A program made the position numbers and the translations under genes. This document shows positions 47,389-55,942 of a stretch of 64,000 bases of DNA, in pieces. Numbering within the stretch: the first letter of the stretch is position 1; each line of letters starts with the position of its first letter. This DNA is from Acetivibrio mesophilus. Its GTDB lineage: Bacteria > Bacillota > Clostridia > Acetivibrionales > Acetivibrionaceae. The DNA lies in the NCBI RefSeq assembly GCF_004102745.1, contig NZ_RLII01000006.1, forward strand, positions 1-64,000. The letters run 5' to 3'. Under the pieces are notes generated by a model, which saw only the letters and a list, made by a program, of their open reading frames with translations, was not told where the DNA came from and searched no databases.

Positions 47389-48891
47389 GTGGAAGAAATC
47401 TTACTTGAAATGAGTGGCATCAATAAAAGTTTTTTTGGAGTACAGGTTCTAAATAACGCTCAAATACAAGTAAGGTCAGGAGAGGTTCATGTCTTGCTTG
47501 GTGAGAATGGCGCCGGAAAATCAACACTTATTAAGATCCTGTCAGGTGCTTACCAAAAAGAAAGTGGAAAAATCATTCTTGATGGCGAAGAACTAAATGC
47601 TTGTTCTCCGAAGCAGATGATAGAAAAGGGAGTTAGTGTTATTTACCAAGAGTTCAATCTAAACCCTTATGTCCCCATTTATGAAAACATCATGCTGGGC
47701 AAGGAGATCGGCAAGTACGGAATCATCAATCATAAATCTTCAATCCAAGAAGCCCAAAAGTACCTTGACCTTATTGGCCTAGAAGTTGATCCGAGGACTT
47801 TAGTGGGGGAATTGAGTGTAGCTCAAAAGCAAATGGTTGAAATAGCCAAAGCAATCTCGACGGATGTAAAGCTACTGGTTCTGGATGAGCCTACAGCATC
47901 CATAACGGAAAAGGAAACTTTGAAGCTTTTTGAAATTGTGAGGAATCTTAAGAAAAAAGGTATTGGGATTATATACATTTCTCACAGAATGAGTGAGTTG
48001 TTTGAAATTGGAGACCGCTGTACTGTAATGAGGGATGGTCAATATGTAAAAACTCTTGATCTTGATAAAACCAATGTTGATGAGCTTACCAAGCTTATGG
48101 TTGGAAGAGAAGTATCTTTTGAAAGATTCAAAAATAGCTATATTGTCGAGGATGAGGTGGTCCTTGAGGTTAACAATATCGTCTATAAGAATGTTTTGAA
48201 GGATATAAGTTTCAAGCTGAAAAAAGGCGAGATATTAGGATTAGCCGGACTGGTGGGAGCAGGAAGAACAGAGCTTGCAAAATGCATCATAGGAGCTTAC
48301 AAAAAGAGCAATGGAACGGTTTATCTTAAAGGGAAAAAGTTGAAGGATAAGGATATTAAAGACTCAATTGACAAAGGAATTGTCTATCTAAGCGAAGATC
48401 GTAAAGATGAAGGACTTGTGCAAATACACCCGTTAACAGACAATATTGCACTGCCAAACCATGAAAAGTTATGTAAATTTGTGCTTAACAATAAAAAAGT
48501 GTGCACGGTGACAAAAGAATATATTAACAAATTAAAGATTAAGTCTTCTTCACATATGGCAGAAGCAAAAAGCTTGTCTGGCGGAAATCAACAAAAGGTG
48601 GTTATTGCAAAGTGGTTGTATTCAAATGCGGATATCTACATTTTTGATGAGCCGACACGGGGGATAGATGTTGGTGCCAGAGATGAAATTTATAATATCA
48701 TGGTTGATTTGGTGAAGAATGGAGCATCGATCATCATGATATCTTCGGACATGGTGGAAGTTCAGAAAATGTGCAACAGAATTATCGTTCTCAAAGAAGG
48801 CAGAGTCACAGCCGATTTGGAAAATACCGATGAATTAACCCAGGATCAAATATTGTATTATGCTCTTTCCGGAGGTGGACAAATTGAATAA
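47389..48891 (+). CDS. rbsA: Sugar ABC transporter ATP-binding protein (RbsA family)
   Basis: Two fused ABC domains that power a ribose/rhamnose-type importer. First half: Walker A GENGAGKST, signature LSVAQKQMVEIAKA, Walker B LLVLDEPTAS. Second half: the degenerate Walker A GLVGAGRTELAK usual for this family, signature LSGGNQQKVVIAKW and IFDEPTRGIDVGA. GTG at 47389 fits GAGAGGG at 47374-47380. 500 residues. Overlaps the permease gene by 8 bases, so the two are translationally coupled. Confidence 0.94.
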   Translation: MEEILLEMSGINKSFFGVQVLNNAQIQVRSGEVHVLLGENGAGKSTLIKILSGAYQKESGKIILDGEELNACSPKQMIEKGVSVIYQEFNLNPYVPIYENIMLGKEIGKYGIINHKSSIQEAQKYLDLIGLEVDPRTLVGELSVAQKQMVEIAKAISTDVKLLVLDEPTASITEKETLKLFEIVRNLKKKGIGIIYISHRMSELFEIGDRCTVMRDGQYVKTLDLDKTNVDELTKLMVGREVSFERFKNSYIVEDEVVLEVNNIVYKNVLKDISFKLKKGEILGLAGLVGAGRTELAKCIIGAYKKSNGTVYLKGKKLKDKDIKDSIDKGIVYLSEDRKDEGLVQIHPLTDNIALPNHEKLCKFVLNNKKVCTVTKEYINKLKIKSSSHMAEAKSLSGGNQQKVVIAKWLYSNADIYIFDEPTRGIDVGARDEIYNIMVDLVKNGASIIMISSDMVEVQKMCNRIIVLKEGRVTADLENTDELTQDQILYYALSGGGQIE

Positions 48892-49849
48892 TATGATTAA
48901 CAGACTTAAGAAAATTGATATTAAGTCAATAACCCTATATATCGGTGCAGTACTTATCCTTGTTGCATTTACTATAATTTGCAAGATTAATGGGAAGGAT
49001 TTTTTGACAACATCAAACATTCAGAATATTATTGCTCAGTCATCGGTTATAGCGGTTGTTGCTATCGGTACATCCTTGGTTATACTGACAGGAGGAATAG
49101 ATTTATCGGTTGGTTCAATTGTAGGCTTCGTAGGGATTTTCGGCGGTATGCTTATAAAAAACGGTATATCTCTGCCACTCACAATACTAATATGTATTGC
49201 GGTTTCTGCAATTATTGGATTGATGACCGGATATATTGTAAGTTATGGGAAGGTACCGGCATTTATAGTAACATTGGGTACTATGCAAATCATAAGGGGC
49301 GTTACAAAAGTCTTAACTTCGGGCAAGCCGGTTGCTGGGTTCCCGGATGCACTTTCAGAGTTGACAGCATTTGAAATATTCGGTATTCCTATTATTATCT
49401 TTTATGTTTTTGTTCTTTACGCGCTTATTATGTTCACACTGAAGAAAACAAAATTCGGAAGAAGAATCTATGCAATAGGCGGAAATGCAAACGCTGCCAA
49501 ACTTTCCGGTATCAAAGTCAATAAAATCGAGATGTTAACTTATATGCTGGCCGCGATATTCTCTGCATTGGGAGGAATACTGTTGCTTTCTAGATTATCA
49601 TATGCTGACCCCAATGCAGGATCGGGATATGAAATGGATGCAATTGCAGCAGTTGTTATTGGGGGAATAGGACTTTCCGGTGGTAAAGGAAAGGCAGGAA
49701 ATACCCTCGTTGGCGCACTTATACTTGGAATGCTCAAGTGCGGTCTGCAAATCTTAAATGTGCCGGTTTACTATCAAACAATAATCATAGGTGTCGTAAT
49801 TATACTTGCTGTTTATATGGATAAGGCAAAAGAAAGAAAGGCAGAGTAA
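48884..49849 (+). CDS. rbsC: Sugar ABC transporter permease (RbsC family)
   Basis: Membrane channel of the sugar importer with about 9-10 helices. Family motifs are ILTGGIDLSVGSIVGF near the N-terminal third and AIGGNANAAKLSGIKV, the coupling-helix region. TTG at 48884 is selected because GGAGGTG at 48871-48877 is inside the end of rbsA at the proper distance. 321 residues. A stem-loop follows before the binding-protein gene. Confidence 0.93.
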   Translation: MNNMINRLKKIDIKSITLYIGAVLILVAFTIICKINGKDFLTTSNIQNIIAQSSVIAVVAIGTSLVILTGGIDLSVGSIVGFVGIFGGMLIKNGISLPLTILICIAVSAIIGLMTGYIVSYGKVPAFIVTLGTMQIIRGVTKVLTSGKPVAGFPDALSELTAFEIFGIPIIIFYVFVLYALIMFTLKKTKFGRRIYAIGGNANAAKLSGIKVNKIEMLTYMLAAIFSALGGILLLSRLSYADPNAGSGYEMDAIAAVVIGGIGLSGGKGKAGNTLVGALILGMLKCGLQILNVPVYYQTIIIGVVIILAVYMDKAKERKAE

Positions 49850-49860
49850 AATTTTGTGTC

Positions 49861-49883
49861 TAACACCAAATTTTATGGTGTTA
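49861..49883 (+). other. Stem-loop between permease and binding-protein genes
   Basis: TAACACCA (49861-49868) and TGGTGTTA (49876-49883) pair over 8 bases with a 7-base loop; no T-run follows. Probably an mRNA segment boundary that protects or separates the binding-protein message. Confidence 0.6.
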
Positions 49884-49910
49884 AGATAAAAAAAGATGGA
49901 GGCTAAAACT

Positions 49911-50909
49911 ATGAAAAAATTATTAGCGGTTGTTATGGTTCTTATGCTGGCATCTTCTGTTATGCTGACGGGCTGTTCAAATAATAATCCATCCGGGAGT
50001 TCGCCAAATACAGGAGGAAATGCATCAAAACCCGTTATTGGTTTTATACCAATGACACTAAACAACGAGTACTTCATCACAATGGTTAATGGAGCAAAGA
50101 AAAAGGCTGCTGAGCTTGGCGTTGAGCTTAAAGTGCAAGCCGGTGACCAACATGCAAATGCGGCAGATCAGTTAACAATAGTGGAAAATATGATAACATC
50201 AGGTGTTGATGCTATCTGTATAGTTCCCAGTTCCTCAGAAGGTTTGGCTGCTGCACTTAAGAAATGTAAAAAAGCAAATATCCCTGTTATTAACCTTGAC
50301 ACAAAATTAAGTGAGGATATTCTTAAGGAAGCGGATATGAGCGTACCGTTCTACGGAACAAATAACTATGAAGGGGCAAAGCGTGCCGGTGAATATGTAA
50401 AGGCTAACTTTAAGACTGGAACGAAGACAGCGATTCTTACCGGTATAGCGGGACAACAGAATGCAGCTGACAGAAAAAATGGCTTCATTGAGGGAGCGGG
50501 GGATGCGATTCAAATCGTTGCGGAACAATCTGCAAACTGGGAGGTTGATCAGGGATATGCAGCAACTCAGAATATTCTTACAGCCAATCCGGATTTGGAA
50601 TTGATTTACTGTGGTAATGATGGCATGGCTATCGGTGCACTTCGTGCTGTTAAGGAGGCAAAGAAAAGCGACCAGATTAAAGTAATTGGATTTGACGGTA
50701 TTTCGGAAGCTCTTAATTTAATTTCATCCGGTGAACTCTATGGCTCTGTTGCTCAGTATCCTGCCGAAATGGGGATACTCGGAGTAGAAAATGCAGTAAA
50801 ACTTATAAAAGGTCAGAAAGTTGAAGAGTATATTGACACAGGTGCAAAACTCATTATACCTTCAAATGTAGACGAGCATCAGGAATATGTTAAACAATTT
50901 GCAGAATAA
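49911..50909 (+). CDS. rbsB: Sugar-binding lipoprotein (RbsB family)
   Basis: Extracellular solute receptor of the importer. Signal peptide with lipobox LTGC at about residues 20-23, a Ser/Asn/Gly linker, then the periplasmic-binding fold: VIGFIPMTLNNEYFITMVNG at the N-lobe, VDAICIVPSSSEGLAAAL, CGNDGMAIGALRAV and VIGFDG. The ATG at 49911 is used because GGAGG is at 49898-49902. Stem-loops flank the gene on both sides, which could raise its mRNA abundance relative to rbsAC, as binding proteins are needed in excess. Confidence 0.93.
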   Translation: MKKLLAVVMVLMLASSVMLTGCSNNNPSGSSPNTGGNASKPVIGFIPMTLNNEYFITMVNGAKKKAAELGVELKVQAGDQHANAADQLTIVENMITSGVDAICIVPSSSEGLAAALKKCKKANIPVINLDTKLSEDILKEADMSVPFYGTNNYEGAKRAGEYVKANFKTGTKTAILTGIAGQQNAADRKNGFIEGAGDAIQIVAEQSANWEVDQGYAATQNILTANPDLELIYCGNDGMAIGALRAVKEAKKSDQIKVIGFDGISEALNLISSGELYGSVAQYPAEMGILGVENAVKLIKGQKVEEYIDTGAKLIIPSNVDEHQEYVKQFAE

Positions 50910-50932
50910 ATAACATCAGTAAATTTTCCTAT

Positions 50933-50973
50933 ACTATAGTGGTCATCACAATTGTTGTGGTGGCCTCTATAGT
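50933..50973 (+). other. Long stem-loop after the binding-protein gene
   Basis: ACTATAG (50933-50939) pairs with CTATAGT (50967-50973), and after one mismatch the helix continues through GGTCATCACAA with TTGTGGTGGCC to a 3-base loop. About 18 pairs in all. No T-run follows, so partial readthrough into the aldolase gene is likely. Confidence 0.75.
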
Positions 50974-51041
50974 CAAATGGGAAATATGCATGTCATAACC
51001 GATAATGGTATGTCTATAAAAAGTTGGAAAAGAGGAGAAAT

Positions 51042-51686
51042 ATGAATATCAAAAGAATCATTGTGGATTCCGGAATTCGCATGCTAAATTCGGGACTTAC
51101 GGTCGGAACATGGGGAAATATCAGTTTTCGTGACAAGGAATCAAATTTAGTTTATCTTACCCCTAGCGGAATGGATTACTCAGCTATTATTGAAGATGAT
51201 GTTGTAGTTTGTGATCTAGACGGCAATATAGTTGAAGGAAAAAGGAAGCCGACTATAGAAAAAGGAATGCATTTGGCGGTTTATAAAGCCAGACCGGAAG
51301 TAAATGCTGTTGTACACACCCATCCTATCTACTCAACTGTTTTTTCATGTATTGGAGAAGACATTCCCCTTATAATCGACGAAGCAGCCCAAACGCTAGG
51401 CGATGTTGTAAAAACAGCTTCATATGCTCTACCTGGTTCGCAGGAACTGGCTGACAATTGTATAAAAGCACTTGGGACGAAATCAAACGCATGTCTTTTA
51501 ATGTCACACGGTGCAGTATGCGTAGGGGAAACAATGGATGCTGCGTTTAAAGTATCAACTGTGCTTGAAGTCACTGCGCAAATTTATTATATGATAAAAT
51601 CCATGGGAAAAGAATATATAAAGATTTCAGAAGAGAATATTGTTGCTATGGAGTATTTTGTTAAGAATATTTATGGGCAAAGGTAA
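51042..51686 (+). CDS. Class II aldolase, L-fuculose-phosphate aldolase-like
   Basis: Zinc-dependent aldolase/adducin family enzyme of 214 residues, the length of FucA. Metal ligands are in VVHTHPIYST (HxH) and LMSHGAVCVG (third His), with EKGMHLAVY supplying the catalytic Glu region. It should split a ketose 1-phosphate into dihydroxyacetone phosphate and an aldehyde (lactaldehyde from 6-deoxy sugars, glycolaldehyde from pentuloses). The ATG at 51042 follows AGAGGAG. Last gene of the island. No sugar isomerase or aldehyde reductase gene is present in the window. Confidence 0.85.
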   Translation: MNIKRIIVDSGIRMLNSGLTVGTWGNISFRDKESNLVYLTPSGMDYSAIIEDDVVVCDLDGNIVEGKRKPTIEKGMHLAVYKARPEVNAVVHTHPIYSTVFSCIGEDIPLIIDEAAQTLGDVVKTASYALPGSQELADNCIKALGTKSNACLLMSHGAVCVGETMDAAFKVSTVLEVTAQIYYMIKSMGKEYIKISEENIVAMEYFVKNIYGQR

Positions 51687-51696
51687 GAAATATAAA

Positions 51697-51741
51697 GGGC
51701 AAACAAATTTTTATGAAAGTTTGCCCAATCCCCCTTTTTCT
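51697..51741 (+). terminator. Intrinsic terminator ending the sugar island
   Basis: GGGCAAAC at 51697-51704 pairs with GTTTGCCC at 51719-51726, followed by a C/T-rich run with five T. Confidence 0.75.
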
Positions 51742-51939
51742 TTATAGGCCAAGTCAAGCATTTGTAGAAGTATATATGTTGCAATATCCAAAATCAATGT
51801 AAAATGTTTATTGCAAAATATATAGATACTTTTCAACCGGATTTCCTTAAATCATGAATAATATATTTATAAAGAGAAATGCTATAAAAAGGTTTTACTT
51901 TATAAATTTAAAATAAAAATAAAAATGATAAAAAAATAA

Positions 51940-51966
51940 GAAGGAAAATCAGAAATAATGCCGAAT
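51940..51966 (+). promoter_or_regulatory. Sigma-H promoter of spoVG
   Basis: GAAGGAAAA at 51940-51948, 11 bases, GCCGAAT at 51960-51966. Every defined position fits the RnAGGAwWW-N11/12-RnnGAAT consensus as I know it. It lies 52 bases before the spoVG start; spoVG is a classic sigma-H gene. Confidence 0.78.
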
Positions 51967-52018
51967 ATATTATTAAGTACACGATGAATACACAATTTAC
52001 GGAAGGTGGTAACATCTC

Positions 52019-52306
52019 ATGGAAATTACCGATGTTCGTATCAGAAAAATCGATTCAGAAGGAAAAATGAAAGCTGTCGTTTCTGTAACCTTTGATAATG
52101 AATTTGTTGTTCATGACATTAAGGTTATTGAAAGTCAGAATGGTTTGTTCATTGCAATGCCGAGCAGAAAAGCGCCAGATGGGGAATTCAGGGATATTGC
52201 TCATCCTATCAATGCAGAAACTAGGGGCAAGATCCAGAGTGCCATTTTGGATAAATATGAGTCAATTTCTTCAGGCAGCATTGAGACAGAAGAAGGTATA
52301 GAATAA
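52019..52306 (+). CDS. spoVG: Septation/sporulation regulator SpoVG
   Basis: Small conserved regulator, shown to bind nucleic acids in several Firmicutes. The 95-residue protein has [20 protein letters not shown] at the N-terminus, [10 protein letters not shown] and [19 protein letters not shown], all SpoVG hallmarks. GGAAGGTGG ribosome site. Preceded by a sigma-H promoter and followed, after a 455-base spacer, by glmU. Confidence 0.96.
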   Translation: MEITDVRIRKIDSEGKMKAVVSVTFDNEFVVHDIKVIESQNGLFIAMPSRKAPDGEFRDIAHPINAETRGKIQSAILDKYESISSGSIETEEGIE

Positions 52307-52761
52307 TAATCAAATTATTCCAAAACCATATTAAAAATAATAAGATAATGAAATTTAAAATTACTAAATCGTGAAAAGCACTGCATTAAATCCATGTTTA
52401 TTCCGTTTTTTCATGGTGCGGCTATTTGTCCTGTCAACCGGACTTTTGGTCGGATTGGAAAGAATGTGAAGGGGACTAATGTTCCGATGAATATGCTGTA
52501 ATTTAATGCGTACTTTTGACGATTTTTATTTGTGCGAAAATTTGCTTTTGTTGTTGAAAAGTTTATTAAAAAATGAGAAAATAGATGTGGCTTTAAAATA
52601 CTCATTAATGCATAATAATATTATTGAATATTAAATTTAAAAAGCTTCATAGATTAATTGCAGAATTTCTTTTATAGATATTAATAGAATAATATAAAGG
52701 AATCTTCAAAGTGCTTTGAGAGCTTTTTTTCTTCATGGAGCTAAGAAGGAGGAAACTTTTA
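52307..52761. other. 455-base spacer between spoVG and glmU with unexplained structure
   Basis: No established gene. Contents: a 35-codon reading frame without ribosome site (52394-52501); small helices around 52435-52460 (CAACC.GAC with GTCGG.TTG); and a weak hairpin with a T-run at 52708-52730. It matches no riboswitch class I recognise. The glmU ribosome site AAGGAGG is at 52746-52752. Confidence 0.45.
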
Positions 52762-54159
52762 ATGGGATGCTTGATGGCAGTCATTCTTGCAGCTGGAGAG
52801 GGAAAGAGAATGAAGTCCAAAAAAGCAAAGGTAGTGCATGAAATCTTCGGTATGCCTTTGGTTGAATGGGTTTATAGATCGGTAAAAAACGCAGGAGTAG
52901 ATGAAGTTGTACTTGTGGTTGGGCATAAGGCAGAAGAGGTAAAAGAAAAAATGGGAGACAAGGCCCTATACGCTTTTCAAGAAAAGCAAATGGGTACAGG
53001 ACATGCAGTGATGCAGGCCCAGGAATACCTGAATAATAAAGACGGTTATGTTATAGTGTTGTGCGGAGATACACCTCTAATTTCTTCTGAGACCATTTCA
53101 AATACCATTAATTATCATAAAGAAAATGCAAATTCAGCTACGATTATCACTGCAGAGCTTGATAAACCTGATGGATATGGTAGGATAGTAAGGAGCAGTG
53201 ACGGCAGTGTAAAGAAAATTGTTGAGCACAAGGATGCTTCTTCGGAGGAAAGGAACATAAAAGAAATTAACTCCGGGATGTACTGCTTCAGTATAAAAGA
53301 TTTGACAGAAGCATTGAAGGAGCTTGATAATAACAACAGTCAGGGAGAATACTACCTGACAGATACTATTGAAATACTTATAAGCAAAGGAAAAAAGGTT
53401 GGAGCAATAAAAGTTGAGGACAGCAGTGAGATACTGGGCATAAACGACAGAGCTCAGCTTGTTGAGGCTGGTGGAATAATTCGAAACAGAATTTTGAAAA
53501 GACATTTGGATAATGGTGTAACGATAATTGACCCTGCTTCAACGTTTATTGATGAGGATGTGGAGATAGGTATTGATACGGTGATTTACCCTTCAACAAT
53601 TATCGAGGGGAAGACAAAAATAGGTGAAGATTGTATAATTGGTCCGGGAAGCAGGATTGTGAGTGCTCAAATATCCGACAGGGTAGAGGTAAAGAATTCT
53701 GTTGTGCTGGAAAGTTCGATAGATGATGATACAAAAGTAGGTCCCTTTGCATATTTAAGACCGGGAAGCAAGATAGGCAAAAAGGTTAAGATTGGTGACT
53801 TTGTTGAGGTTAAAAAGTCCGTAATAGGAGACAAAACCAAGATATCCCATCTCACTTATGTGGGAGATGCCGAAATCGGAAGCAATGTTAATCTTGGATG
53901 CGGCGTTGTAGTGGTGAATTATGACGGACAGAAAAAGAATAAGACAATTGTTGGAGACAATTCATTTGTGGGTTGCAATGTAAACCTAATTTCACCGGTT
54001 GAAGTTAAAAGCAACGCATATGTGGCAGCCGGTTCTACGATTACAGATGAAGTACCGGAAAACTCTCTTGCTATTGCCAGAAGCCGGCAGGTGATCAAGG
54101 AAGGCTGGGTTGAAAAAAGGAGAATACTAAATAAGCAAGAGAAAGATCAAAGCAAATAA
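52762..54159 (+). CDS. glmU: Bifunctional GlmU: GlcN-1-P acetyltransferase and GlcNAc-1-P uridylyltransferase
   Basis: Makes UDP-GlcNAc, the precursor for MurA, WecA and WecB in this window. N-terminal pyrophosphorylase with AVILAAGEGKRMKSKKAKV and GTGHAVMQA; C-terminal left-handed beta-helix of hexapeptide repeats from about residue 250, with KISHLTYVGDAEIG at the acetyltransferase site. The ATG at 52762 fits AAGGAGG upstream; about 465 residues. spoVG-glmU-prs order as in B. subtilis. Confidence 0.96.
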   Translation: MGCLMAVILAAGEGKRMKSKKAKVVHEIFGMPLVEWVYRSVKNAGVDEVVLVVGHKAEEVKEKMGDKALYAFQEKQMGTGHAVMQAQEYLNNKDGYVIVLCGDTPLISSETISNTINYHKENANSATIITAELDKPDGYGRIVRSSDGSVKKIVEHKDASSEERNIKEINSGMYCFSIKDLTEALKELDNNNSQGEYYLTDTIEILISKGKKVGAIKVEDSSEILGINDRAQLVEAGGIIRNRILKRHLDNGVTIIDPASTFIDEDVEIGIDTVIYPSTIIEGKTKIGEDCIIGPGSRIVSAQISDRVEVKNSVVLESSIDDDTKVGPFAYLRPGSKIGKKVKIGDFVEVKKSVIGDKTKISHLTYVGDAEIGSNVNLGCGVVVVNYDGQKKNKTIVGDNSFVGCNVNLISPVEVKSNAYVAAGSTITDEVPENSLAIARSRQVIKEGWVEKRRILNKQEKDQSK

Positions 54160-54228
54160 ATTATTAATTAATTATGTTTATTAATTTTTATTATTAATAA
54201 AATATAAAAGTAAGAAGGGGAACATAAG

Positions 54229-55191
54229 ATGAATTTACATGGCAAGGATATTAAAATTTTTGCAGGGAACTCAAACAAGGAGTTGGCTTCAGAAATCGCA
54301 GAGAAAATTGGTCTTCCGCTTGGGTTGGCAAATGTAGGGAAGTTCAGCGATGGCGAATCTGCAATTAACATTAACGAGGTTGTGAGGGGGTCCGATGTAT
54401 TTATTATACAATCTACATGTCCGCCTGTTAATGATAACCTTGTTGAATTATTGATTATGATAGATGCTCTAAAAAGAGCTTCAGCAGGAAGGATAACTGC
54501 TGTAATGCCGTATTTTGGCTATGCAAGACAGGATAGAAAAGCTAAAGCAAGGGATCCTATTTCAGCAAAACTTGTAGCAAATCTTCTCACAACTGCGGGA
54601 GCAGACAGGGTACTTACAATGGACCTTCATGCACCTCAGTTGCAGGGATTTTTTGACATCCCGCTGGATCACCTGCTTGGAGGTACTATACTGGCGAACT
54701 ATTTCTTGGAGAAATTTGAGGATACAAGCGATGTTGTCGTGGTATCACCTGATGTAGGCAGCGTTTCGAGGTCAAGGAAATTTGCCCAGAGGTTGGATGT
54801 TCCCCTGGCTATTATTGATAAGAGAAGGCCAAAGGCCAATGTTTCCGAAATAATGAACATAATTGGCGACGTTAACAATAAGAGAGTAATATTGGTGGAT
54901 GACCTTATTGACACAGGAGGAACAATCGTTAATGCCGCAAATGCTCTTATCGAAATAGGGGCAAAGGAAGTATATGCATGCTGTACTCACGGACTTTTGT
55001 CGGGGCCTGCAATTGACAGAATCAAAGAGTCCGGAATGAAAGAGCTTGTTACATTAAATACAATCCCGTTGGATGAGAATAAGAGAATCGACAAAGTAGT
55101 CTCGTTGTCCGTTGCTTCTGTATTTGCTGAAGCTATCGAAAGGATATATGGGGATATTTCCATAAGCTCACTCTTTACCCAGCAGGATTAA
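54229..55191 (+). CDS. prs: Ribose-phosphate pyrophosphokinase (PRPP synthase)
   Basis: Converts ribose 5-phosphate and ATP to PRPP, the substrate of Upp and effector of PurR in this window. Motifs: [35 protein letters not shown], the [10 protein letters not shown] flexible loop and the PRPP loop [14 protein letters not shown]. 320 residues. GAAGGGGAA ribosome site. Confidence 0.97.
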   Translation: MNLHGKDIKIFAGNSNKELASEIAEKIGLPLGLANVGKFSDGESAININEVVRGSDVFIIQSTCPPVNDNLVELLIMIDALKRASAGRITAVMPYFGYARQDRKAKARDPISAKLVANLLTTAGADRVLTMDLHAPQLQGFFDIPLDHLLGGTILANYFLEKFEDTSDVVVVSPDVGSVSRSRKFAQRLDVPLAIIDKRRPKANVSEIMNIIGDVNNKRVILVDDLIDTGGTIVNAANALIEIGAKEVYACCTHGLLSGPAIDRIKESGMKELVTLNTIPLDENKRIDKVVSLSVASVFAEAIERIYGDISISSLFTQQD

Positions 55192-55251
55192 TTATTGGTA
55201 AATATTAATTAAGCGGTTGTTGTGCATAAATGACATATTATAAAATTTTAC

Positions 55252-55287
55252 ATTGCCTCCTTAAGAAAATTAGGGAGGCAATTTATT
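55252..55287 (+). terminator. Stem-loop terminator after prs
   Basis: ATTGCCTCC at 55252-55260 pairs perfectly with GGAGGCAAT at 55274-55282; three more pairs extend it inwards. A T-rich stretch follows. Confidence 0.7.
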
Positions 55288-55344
55288 AGTGGTCGTTTTA
55301 TTTTAAATACGGTCGTGTAAACATTGTGAGAAGAGGTGACGAAT

Positions 55345-55914
55345 TTGGAGGATTTGCTTGTAATAGTCGGATTGGGCAATCCGGGGACTAAATATGAGAA
55401 TACAAGACATAATGTGGGATTTGATACGGTGGAACTTCTTTCAAGAAGACACAATATAAAGATTACAAAGCTTAAGCATAAGGCGCTTATCGGCGATGGG
55501 GACATAGGAGGAAAGAGAGTAATTCTTGTCAAGCCGCAGACTTTTATGAATCTCAGCGGTGAAAGTGTGCGGGAAATAATTGAATGGTATAAGATTCCTG
55601 TAAAAAATATTATAATAGTATATGATGACATAGATTTGGCTGTGGGAAAGCTTAGATTAAGGCCAAAAGGAAGTGCCGGAACACATAACGGAATGAAATC
55701 TGTGATATATCAGATACAATCCGATGAATTTCCCAGAGTAAGAATCGGTGTTGACAAGCCTCCGGAGGGATGGGACCTGGCCAATTATGTTCTTGGAAGG
55801 TTCTCCGGTGACGAAAAAAAGAAGATGGAAGAAGTTATTGAGAGTGCGGCGGATGCTATTGAGACTATAATAAAATCGGGTATTGACAGTGCAATGAATA
55901 AATTCAACAAATAA
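55345..55914 (+). CDS. pth: Peptidyl-tRNA hydrolase
   Basis: Recycles peptidyl-tRNA released by stalled ribosomes. IVGLGNPGTKYENTRHNVGF holds the catalytic His; KPQTFMNLSGES, VYDDIDLAVGKLRLR and GSAGTHNGMKS follow. TTG at 55345 is chosen from AGAGGTGA at 55332-55339; a GTG at 55336 lies within that site. About 189 residues. B. subtilis has ctc between prs and pth; it is missing here. Confidence 0.95.
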   Translation: MEDLLVIVGLGNPGTKYENTRHNVGFDTVELLSRRHNIKITKLKHKALIGDGDIGGKRVILVKPQTFMNLSGESVREIIEWYKIPVKNIIIVYDDIDLAVGKLRLRPKGSAGTHNGMKSVIYQIQSDEFPRVRIGVDKPPEGWDLANYVLGRFSGDEKKKMEEVIESAADAIETIIKSGIDSAMNKFNK

Positions 55915-55942
55915 CATACTGGTGCTAAGAGGTTTATTAATC

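Noticed and set aside
50998-51005. ACCGATAA before the aldolase gene as a third sigma-D promoter
   Set aside because: No TAAA lies 15 bases upstream; the nearest A-rich block is 20 bases away and begins with C.
52411-52605. Minus-strand 64-codon frame in the spoVG-glmU spacer
   Set aside because: No ribosome site, AT-rich random composition and no recognisable motif.
52307-52761. A known riboswitch or ribozyme upstream of glmU
   Set aside because: I could not match the conserved cores of the classes I know, and glmS-type ribozymes precede glmS, not glmU.
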